From NCBI GenBank assembly GCA_001801495.1, contig MGXW01000038.1:1-12447 (forward strand): 12,447 bases of DNA. Direction: 5' to 3'. Below the pieces are notes generated by a model, which was not told where the DNA came from, made no database searches, and saw only the letters and a list, made by a program, of their open reading frames with translations. Shown here piece by piece: positions 7,727 to 12,447 of the stretch. How positions within the stretch are numbered: position 1 is the stretch's first letter; every line of letters starts with the position of its first letter. This stretch comes from Gammaproteobacteria bacterium RIFCSPHIGHO2_12_FULL_37_34 (lineage in GTDB: Bacteria > Pseudomonadota > Gammaproteobacteria > DSM-16500). The translations under genes were made by a program, and so were the position numbers.

Positions 7727-7756
7727 TTGCTTATTTTCCAATAAAAATGCTATTGT
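7727..7756 (+). promoter_or_regulatory. possible promoter for tRNA-Val and thrS
   Basis: TTGCTT (7727-7732), 18 nt, then TATTGT (7751-7756) preceded by TGC. The match is modest, but it is the best candidate in the roughly 100 bp between vapC and the tRNA, and it would start transcription about 15 nt before the mature tRNA. I see no terminator hairpin after vapC. Confidence 0.35.
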
Positions 7757-7777
7757 TACCAGCAAATTCAATTTTTT

Positions 7778-7849
7778 AGGCACGTAGCTCAGTGGTAGAG
7801 CATCACCTTGACATGGTGGTGGTCGTTGGTTCGATCCCAATCGTGCCTA
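7778..7849 (+). tRNA. tRNA-Val (anticodon GAC)
   Basis: A full cloverleaf can be drawn. The acceptor is AGGCACG/CGTGCCT (7 bp), the D arm GCTC-AGTGGTA-GAGC, and the anticodon arm TCACC-TTGACAT-GGTGG presents GAC. The T arm is GTTGG-TTCGATC-CCAAT and the discriminator is A. The following bases are TTT, so CCA is not encoded. The gene lies 28 nt upstream of thrS with no terminator between, so tRNA and thrS are probably co-transcribed. Confidence 0.96.
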
Positions 7850-7877
7850 TTTAAAAACATGGAATAGATTATTATAT

Positions 7878-9794
7878 ATGCCTGTCATTACCTTACCAGA
7901 TGGTAGCCAAAAAACATTTGACGCACCAGTAACCATCGCAGAAATTGCTGCTAGCATTGGAAGTGGATTAGCAAAAGCTGCTATTGCAGGCAGCGTTGAT
8001 GGAAAATTAGTAGATACGTTTTTTATAGTCGAACAGGATGCATCCATTCGGATTATCACCGATCGCGATCCTGAAGGTTTAGAAATCATCCGTCATTCTT
8101 CAGCACATTTGCTTGCTCATGCTGTAAAATCCTTATTTCCATCTGCCGAGGTAACAATAGGTCCTGTTATTGAAGATGGCTTTTATTACGATTTTGCTTT
8201 CGAACGCGCTTTCCAACCAGAAGATCTTATAAAAATTGAAGCCAAAATGCAGGAACTTGTAGAGAAACATTATTCTGTTTCTCGCAAAACCCTATCAAGA
8301 GAAGAAGCTATAAAATTTTTCAATAAGATAGGTGAAAAATATAAAGTAAAAATTATAGAAGATATCCCCTCCGATGAACCTCTCACCATTTACCAACAAG
8401 GCGATTTTGCAGATCTTTGCCGTGGCCCCCATGTGCCTAATACCAATATGCTTAAAGCCTTTAAGCTCACCAAAATATCAGGCGCCTACTGGCGAAGTGA
8501 TTCAAAAAATGAAATGCTGCAACGCATTTATGGAACAGCGTGGAAGGATAAAAAATCTTTAGATCTTTACCTTAAAAACCTAGAAGAAGCTGAAAAACGT
8601 GATCATCGCAAACTGGCTAAAACCATGGATCTTTTTCACGTTCAAGAAGAAGCACCTGGCATGATTTTTTGGCATTCAGATGGTTGGACCATTTATCGCG
8701 CTATAAGAAATTACATCGGCCAAAAAATTGCCGAACAGGATTATCAAGAAGTTGTCACACCTCAAATTGTTGATTTAGAACTTTGGAAAAAATCTGGGCA
8801 TTGGGCAAATTTTAGTGAAGAAATGTTTACGGTTGATGCTGATGATAGAAAATTTGCAGTAAAACCCATGAACTGTCCTTGTCATATTATGATTTTCAAA
8901 CAAGGATTAAAAAGTTATCGTGATTTACCACTAAGATTAGCTGAATTTGGCTGCGTACACAGAAATGAAATGACAGGTGCCATGCATGGATTAATGCGTG
9001 TAAGACAAATGGTTCAAGATGATGGTCATATTTTTTGTACAGATAATCAAGTACAATCTGAAGCATCATTTTTCATTCAATCTGTGCTAAGCGTTTATCG
9101 CGACTTTGGCTTTAATGATGTCATCCTCAAATTAGCAACCCGCCCAGATAAACGTATTGGAACAGATGAATTGTGGGACCATGCAGAAAATGCCTTGGCA
9201 CAAGCTCTTACTCAGTTGGGATTAACATTTGAAATGAGACCAAAAGAAGGGGCTTTTTATGGACCTAAAATAGAGTTTCATTTAAAAGATTGTTTAGGAC
9301 GCATGTGGCAATGTGGTACACTACAGCTCGATTATGCTCAGCCAGCCCGATTAGAAGCTTATTATATTGCTGAAGATGGAAGTAAAAAACCCCCAGTGAT
9401 GTTACATCGAGCCATTTTAGGCTCACTCGAGCGCTTTATTGGTATTTTGCTTGAGCATTACACGGGTAAATTACCCTTATGGCTAGCCCCAATCCAAGCA
9501 ATTGTAATGAACATTACCGATAAACAGGCTAACTATACTAAAGAAATCACGCAGGAATTGAAAAAACATGGGGTTAGAGCAAAATCGGACTTGAGAAATG
9601 AGAAAATCGGCTTTAAAATTCGCGAACATACTATACAAAATATCCCTTATCTCGTAGTGATCGGGGATCGTGAGGTAGAATCACGCACAGTCTCAGTTAG
9701 AACCCAAGGTGGCGCCGATTTGGGTGTGATGCCATTAAGTCGTTATATTGAACTGATGCAAACTGAGATAGCTAAATTAGGGCGAGTAGATTAG
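7878..9794 (+). CDS. thrS: threonine--tRNA ligase
   Basis: This 638-residue class II synthetase (E. coli 642) charges tRNA-Thr. The N-terminal TGS domain covers about residues 1-60. The editing domain carries HSSAH (His73, His77) plus Cys181 and His185 in DLCRGPH. The catalytic core has the zinc ligands Cys333 (MNCPCH), His384 (DDGHIF) and His510 (MLHRAILGS), each one residue off E. coli numbering. The motif 2 area is VHRNEMTGAMHGL. The C-terminal anticodon-binding domain starts near 535. Only a weak GGAA lies upstream. The 28-nt gap after tRNA-Val is far too short for the multi-domain operator by which E. coli ThrRS represses its own mRNA, unless the tRNA itself takes part. The TAG stop is part of the infC ribosome binding site. 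Confidence 0.97.
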   Translation: MPVITLPDGSQKTFDAPVTIAEIAASIGSGLAKAAIAGSVDGKLVDTFFIVEQDASIRIITDRDPEGLEIIRHSSAHLLAHAVKSLFPSAEVTIGPVIEDGFYYDFAFERAFQPEDLIKIEAKMQELVEKHYSVSRKTLSREEAIKFFNKIGEKYKVKIIEDIPSDEPLTIYQQGDFADLCRGPHVPNTNMLKAFKLTKISGAYWRSDSKNEMLQRIYGTAWKDKKSLDLYLKNLEEAEKRDHRKLAKTMDLFHVQEEAPGMIFWHSDGWTIYRAIRNYIGQKIAEQDYQEVVTPQIVDLELWKKSGHWANFSEEMFTVDADDRKFAVKPMNCPCHIMIFKQGLKSYRDLPLRLAEFGCVHRNEMTGAMHGLMRVRQMVQDDGHIFCTDNQVQSEASFFIQSVLSVYRDFGFNDVILKLATRPDKRIGTDELWDHAENALAQALTQLGLTFEMRPKEGAFYGPKIEFHLKDCLGRMWQCGTLQLDYAQPARLEAYYIAEDGSKKPPVMLHRAILGSLERFIGILLEHYTGKLPLWLAPIQAIVMNITDKQANYTKEITQELKKHGVRAKSDLRNEKIGFKIREHTIQNIPYLVVIGDREVESRTVSVRTQGGADLGVMPLSRYIELMQTEIAKLGRVD

Positions 9795-9807
9795 GAGGTG
9801 TAGAATT
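9793..9807 (+). promoter_or_regulatory. infC ribosome binding site and AUU start
   Basis: AGGAGG (9793-9798) lies 6 nt before an in-frame ATT (9805-9807). The thrS stop TAG (9792-9794) overlaps the site. The rare AUU start is the element through which IF3 limits its own translation in E. coli, because IF3 discriminates against non-canonical start codons. Confidence 0.85.
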
Positions 9808-10323
9808 AGTACAGAAAAGAAACCTCGGGTGAATGATGAAATCAGAACCCATGAGGTTCGTTTGATCGATGCAGAGGGGCGTCAACTCGGCGTTGTGCCG
9901 ACCGACGAAGCAAAAAAAATGAGTGAAGAAGCTGGTCTTGATTTAGTTGAAGTGTCGCCAGAAGCTAAACCTCCTGTTTGCCGAGTAATGGATTACGGAA
10001 AGTATAAATTTCAATTGAGTAAGCGAAAAGCAGCTGCTAAGAAAAAACAAAAACAGATTCAAATTAAGGAAGTTAAACTACGACCAGCGACAGAAGAAGC
10101 AGATTATCAAGTCAAGCTGCGTAGTGTTATTAAATTCTTAGAACAAGGAGATAAAGCAAAAGTAACTATGCGTTTCCGTGGGCGCGAAATGGCTCACCCG
10201 GAGCTTGGTATGCAATTGCTAAAACGCATGATAGCAGAGCTCAATCATCACGCTATCATTGAATATCACCCTAAATTTGAAGGGCGTCAAATTATTATGG
10301 TATTGGGCCCAAAAAAGAAATAG
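9805..10323 (+). CDS. infC: translation initiation factor IF-3
   Basis: A protein of 172 residues from the ATT start, read MSTEKKPRVNDEIRTHEVRL. IF3 binds the 30S subunit, prevents premature 50S joining and checks the start codon and initiator tRNA. The N-domain carries the signature RVMDYGKYKF at about residues 60-69. A lysine-rich linker (KRKAAAKKKQKQIQIKEVK) leads to the C-domain with FLEQGDKAKVTMRFRGREMAHPELG and the end IIMVLGPKKK. A GTG at 9829 is in frame, but it would remove the conserved N-terminal extension and lacks a close Shine-Dalgarno sequence. The AGGAGG 6 nt before ATT decides the start. rpmI follows after 18 nt. Confidence 0.95.
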   Translation: MSTEKKPRVNDEIRTHEVRLIDAEGRQLGVVPTDEAKKMSEEAGLDLVEVSPEAKPPVCRVMDYGKYKFQLSKRKAAAKKKQKQIQIKEVKLRPATEEADYQVKLRSVIKFLEQGDKAKVTMRFRGREMAHPELGMQLLKRMIAELNHHAIIEYHPKFEGRQIIMVLGPKKK

Positions 10324-10341
10324 CACTGTGGAGTAAAGGTA

Positions 10342-10539
10342 ATGCCAAAGTTAAAGTCAAATCGTGGTGCAGCAAAACGATTCCGAGCGACCGCTAATGG
10401 TGGGTTTAAATGTCGCAGTAAAAATCGTAATCATATTCTCACCAAAAAAACAACGAAGCGTAAACGCCATTTGCGCGCTGGAACAAGAGTACGCAAAGAA
10501 GATTTAGGCAGAATTGAACAAATGTTGCCTTATGTATAA
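10342..10539 (+). CDS. rpmI: 50S ribosomal protein L35
   Basis: A small, very basic protein of 65 residues, the same length as E. coli L35. It opens MPKLKSNRGAAKRFRATANG and ends LGRIEQMLPYV, with the family stretch HILTKKTTKRKRHLR in the middle. It binds 23S rRNA in the large subunit. A GGAG and an AAAGG precede the ATG by about 9 and 4 nt. In this operon type L20 can repress rpmI-rplT translation by binding mRNA near rpmI; I did not identify that site. The gap to rplT is unusually long (277 bp) because of the inserted element downstream. Confidence 0.97.
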   Translation: MPKLKSNRGAAKRFRATANGGFKCRSKNRNHILTKKTTKRKRHLRAGTRVRKEDLGRIEQMLPYV

Positions 10540-10545
10540 AATATG

Positions 10546-10553
10546 AAAATCTT
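10546..10553 (+). repeat. target-site duplication, left copy
   Basis: AAAATCTT stands directly before the left terminal inverted repeat and recurs directly after the right one at 10740-10747. An 8-bp direct repeat exactly abutting perfect terminal inverted repeats is the expected scar of transposition. Confidence 0.8.
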
Positions 10554-10739
10554 CTCAGTACACGACAAAATTTCCATTGACCCTTCGTGCTTCGAGACGT
10601 CGCGCTGCGCGCGACCCTCAGCACGATCGATTTTGTTTTCCGTTTGTGCTGAGGGTCGCGCGCAGCGCGACGTCTCGAAGCACGATCGGAAACAAAATCG
10701 ATCTCCTCAGGGCAAACGGAAATTTTGTCGTGTACTGAG
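10554..10739. mobile_element. 186-bp MITE-like non-autonomous insertion element
   Basis: The ends are perfect 22-bp inverted repeats, at 10554-10575 (beginning CTCAGTACACGAC) and 10718-10739 (ending GTCGTGTACTGAG). Identical 8-bp copies of AAAATCTT flank the element. It encodes no transposase; the open frames across it are by-products of the palindromes. The interior holds a second, larger inverted repeat of GC-rich sequence quite unlike the surrounding AT-rich genes. It lies between rpmI and rplT, two genes normally close together in one operon. If a transposase elsewhere in the genome moved it, that enzyme should recognise the same 22-bp ends. The perfect ends and duplication suggest recent insertion. 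The transposase family cannot be told from this window. Confidence 0.82.
10585..10685. repeat. perfect 40-bp inverted repeat of two opposed REP-like hairpins
   Basis: 10585-10624 is exactly complementary to 10646-10685, with a 21-nt spacer. Each arm is itself a hairpin: GTCGCGC-TGC-GCGCGAC in the left, GTCGCGC-GCA-GCGCGAC in the right, closed further out by GTGCT/AGCAC. The words CGTGCTTCGAGACG and CCTCAGCACGA resemble a dispersed palindrome family found in many proteobacterial genomes (from memory). The spacer 10625-10642 is also complementary, with one bulge, to 10687-10703 outside the arm, so two exclusive folds are possible. Confidence 0.85.
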
Positions 10740-10747
10740 AAAATCTT
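10740..10747 (+). repeat. target-site duplication, right copy
   Basis: AAAATCTT follows the right terminal inverted repeat without a gap and matches the left copy at 10546-10553. Removing the element plus one copy would restore an rpmI-rplT spacer of about 83 bp. Confidence 0.8.
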
Positions 10748-10816
10748 ATCCAAAAGCGCACACATTCCCGCGTTAAAGGATACACTGCAAAATTTATTTA
10801 AAGAGGAATTAAAGAT

Positions 10817-11182
10817 ATGCCAAGAGTCAAACGAGGTGTAACTGCAAGAGCAAGACATAAAAAAGTCTTAGCCAAAGCAAAAGGTTATTATGGGGCTAGA
10901 AGTCGGGTTTTACGAGTTGCCAAACAAGCCGTTATTAAAGCAGCACAATATGCATTTCGTGACCGCCGACAAAAAAAACGCGAGTTCCGTGCATTATGGA
11001 TTGTGCGCATCAACGCTGCTGCTCGCTCACATGGGATAAGTTATGCAAATTTCATTAACGGACTTAAAAAAGCCGCCATTGAAATTGATCGAAAAGTGCT
11101 TGCTGATATAGCTGTGCGCGATAAAGCTGCCTTTGCGGTTTTAGTTGAAAAGGCAAAAGCAAGCTTTTCAGTTGCTGCTTAG
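10817..11182 (+). CDS. rplT: 50S ribosomal protein L20
   Basis: A protein of 121 residues (E. coli 118), very basic. It opens MPRVKRGVTARARHKKVLAKAKGYYGARSR (written here in family form, residues 1-30 split at K16), followed by AKQAVIKAAQYAFRDRRQKK and the globular part RINAAARSHGISYANFINGL. L20 is an early 23S rRNA assembly protein and, in related bacteria, the translational repressor of rpmI-rplT. AGAGGA lies 9 nt before the ATG. The spacer between the inserted element and the gene (10748-10816) shows no good promoter, so transcription probably has to read through the palindromic insert from rpmI. Confidence 0.97.
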   Translation: MPRVKRGVTARARHKKVLAKAKGYYGARSRVLRVAKQAVIKAAQYAFRDRRQKKREFRALWIVRINAAARSHGISYANFINGLKKAAIEIDRKVLADIAVRDKAAFAVLVEKAKASFSVAA

Positions 11183-11234
11183 CTAAAAAGGGTATCACTT
11201 TCTCAATAAGTTTTGGCAATGTGCGGTTCATTCA

Positions 11235-12254
11235 ATGACTACGCTTCCATTAGAAGAAATTTTAAAACAAGCCAAATCCGCGATTGAATCAACCGTTGAT
11301 TTGAAATCGTTAGAAGATTGTCGAGTTCGTTATCTTGGCAAAAAAGCATTGCTAAGCGAACATTTAAAAACATTGGGACAACTTCCAGTAGAAAAACGTC
11401 CTGTTGTCGGCCAACAAATAAATGAAATGAAACAAACTATCCAGCATCTTATTGAAAAACAAGCGGACGTACTCACGCAAAAAAAAATAACAGCAGAGCT
11501 CGCAAAAGAAAGCATAGACATTACTTTACCAGGGCGCTCTCTAAATTCTGGCAGCATTCATCCTATTACCCATACGTGTAACACATTACGCGATATTTTC
11601 ACTCAAATGGGTTTTATATTTATGGAAGGTCCTGAAATTGAAGATGATAATCATAATTTTACTGCACTCAATATCCCACCATTCCATCCTGCTCGAGCCA
11701 TGCAAGACACCTTTTATTTTCCAAATGGCACCTTATTAAGAACTCAAACATCGACTGTGCAAATTCGTGCAATGAAAACCATGCCATTACCTTTACGCAT
11801 GGTTGCAATGGGAAGAGTCTATCGCCGTGATTTCGATCTTACTCATACACCTATGTTTCATCAATTAGAATGTTTAATGATTGATGAAACAGTATCTTTT
11901 GCCAATCTAAAAGGTGTCTTAACCCAATTTTTACAGGCATTTTTTACTCTTAAAACCGCCATTCGTTTTCGCCCTTCTTATTTTCCGTTTACTGAACCTT
12001 CAGCAGAAGTTGACATTTCTTGTTTGAATTGTGAAGGAAAAGGTTGTCGCATCTGCAAACAATCGGGTTGGCTTGAAATTTTAGGCTGTGGTATGGTCCA
12101 CCCAAATGTTTTAAAAGGTGCGCATATCGACACGAAACGCTATCGTGGATTTGCTTTTGGTGTGGGCATCGATAGGCTTACATTACTCAAATACGGCATG
12201 TCTGATTTACGCACTTTATTTGAAAATGATTTACGATTTTTACAGCAGTTTTAA
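11235..12254 (+). CDS. pheS: phenylalanine--tRNA ligase alpha subunit
   Basis: This 339-residue class II synthetase alpha chain forms an alpha2-beta2 enzyme with PheT and holds the active site. An N-terminal coiled-coil arm (about 1-95) is followed by the catalytic core. EGPEIEDDNHNFTALNIPP lies near 131-149, motif 2 GRVYRRDFDLTHTPMFHQLE at 193-212, and FTEPSAEVD at 252-260. GCGMVHPNVL follows at 285-294 and motif 3 GFAFGVGIDRL at 305-315. Between 263 and 274 it has CLNCEGKGCRIC, a four-cysteine insert known in many bacterial PheS but absent from E. coli (327 residues), which explains the extra length. No clear Shine-Dalgarno sequence precedes the ATG. The 52-bp gap after rplT has no terminator. 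Confidence 0.96.
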   Translation: MTTLPLEEILKQAKSAIESTVDLKSLEDCRVRYLGKKALLSEHLKTLGQLPVEKRPVVGQQINEMKQTIQHLIEKQADVLTQKKITAELAKESIDITLPGRSLNSGSIHPITHTCNTLRDIFTQMGFIFMEGPEIEDDNHNFTALNIPPFHPARAMQDTFYFPNGTLLRTQTSTVQIRAMKTMPLPLRMVAMGRVYRRDFDLTHTPMFHQLECLMIDETVSFANLKGVLTQFLQAFFTLKTAIRFRPSYFPFTEPSAEVDISCLNCEGKGCRICKQSGWLEILGCGMVHPNVLKGAHIDTKRYRGFAFGVGIDRLTLLKYGMSDLRTLFENDLRFLQQF

Positions 12255-12271
12255 GGAAAAAGATAACTCCC

Positions 12272-12447
12272 ATGAAACTCAATGAATCTTGGTTACGTGA
12301 GTGGGTCAATCCTAAATTACCACTTAACCTGTTGTGCCATACTTTAACAATGTCAGGATTCGAAGTGGAATCCGTGACACCCATTGAAGGAACAAAAAAC
12401 AGCCTGCCTTCAAAAGATTATTGCATTGATCTTTCTATTACACCTAA
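12272..12447 (+). CDS. pheT: phenylalanine--tRNA ligase beta subunit, 5' part, apparently lacking the EMAP-like domain
   Basis: Fifty-eight codons are visible before the window ends. The start MKLNESWLREWVNP matches E. coli PheT (MKFSELWLREWVNP), and residues to about 40 (SGFEVESVTPIEG) continue the match. In E. coli a roughly 110-residue EMAP-II/OB-fold tRNA-binding domain (about residues 39-148) comes next, then IEISVTPNRAD. Here only TKNSLPSKDYC separates EG from IDLSITP, so that domain is missing and the frame stays open. GGAAAAAGATAACTCCC precedes the ATG, with AAGGAAAAAG as the probable ribosome binding site, 17 nt after the pheS stop. The rest of the protein, including the editing domain, cannot be judged from this window. 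Confidence 0.93.
   Translation, partial: MKLNESWLREWVNPKLPLNLLCHTLTMSGFEVESVTPIEGTKNSLPSKDYCIDLSITP

Noticed and set aside
9829..9831. GTG as the infC start
   Set aside because: An ATT 24 nt upstream has AGGAGG at ideal spacing and restores the usual IF3 N-terminus.
10543..10776. 77-codon open frame across the rpmI-rplT gap
   Set aside because: It is almost wholly made of inverted-repeat DNA, has no ribosome binding site and resembles no protein family.
10439..10858. 139-codon minus-strand open frame
   Set aside because: It runs antisense through the ends of rpmI and rplT and through the palindromic insert, so it is a by-product of coding and repeat sequence.
1..12447. CRISPR array, phage genes or a multi-gene defence island
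   Set aside because: No regularly spaced short repeats and no phage or defence genes other than the VapBC-type pair are visible; the remaining genes are housekeeping.

Overview
The window looks like chromosome of an AT-rich gammaproteobacterium, most likely from the Legionellales (Coxiella/Legionella/Rickettsiella-type lineages). The protein sequences are close to enterobacterial homologues but AT-shifted. The order thrS-infC-rpmI-rplT-pheS-pheT is the conserved gammaproteobacterial translation cluster, and infC keeps the AUU start known from this group. The lineage call is inference; I cannot search databases.

Minus-strand block, about 94-4911. A class I aspartate-type aminotransferase gene reads leftward from 4911. 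After it come a good sigma-70-like promoter, a 7-bp leader hairpin, tRNA-Asn(GTT), and then prpB-prpC-prpD, packed with an ATGA overlap (prpB/prpC) and zero spacing (prpC/prpD). The prp genes encode three steps of the 2-methylcitrate cycle: propionyl-CoA plus oxaloacetate gives 2-methylcitrate, which is dehydrated, rehydrated elsewhere, and cleaved to pyruvate and succinate. prpB starts only 23 nt after the tRNA, so the operon probably shares the tRNA promoter. Bases 1-66 may hold the tail of a convergent plus-strand gene.

Plus-strand block, about 4990-12447. uvrB (nucleotide excision repair) diverges from the aminotransferase gene. A VapBC-type toxin-antitoxin pair with its own promoter follows it directly. 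Then tRNA-Val(GAC) lies 28 nt upstream of thrS, followed by infC (AUU start, with its Shine-Dalgarno sequence overlapping the thrS stop), rpmI, rplT, pheS and the 5' end of pheT. The thrS-to-pheT genes supply translation: two tRNA synthetases, IF3, and ribosomal proteins L35 and L20.

Three things stand out. (1) A 186-bp element with perfect 22-bp terminal inverted repeats and an 8-bp target-site duplication (AAAATCTT) sits between rpmI and rplT. It looks like a non-autonomous MITE-type insertion inside an essential ribosomal operon, and it contains a second, perfect 40-bp inverted repeat made of two opposed GC-rich REP-like hairpins. (2) The visible part of PheT passes straight from the N-terminal strand region to the 'SITP' segment, so the whole EMAP-II-like tRNA-binding domain appears cleanly deleted. 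(3) Both tRNA genes stand directly in front of protein-coding genes as their 5' leader, and neither encodes the 3' CCA.
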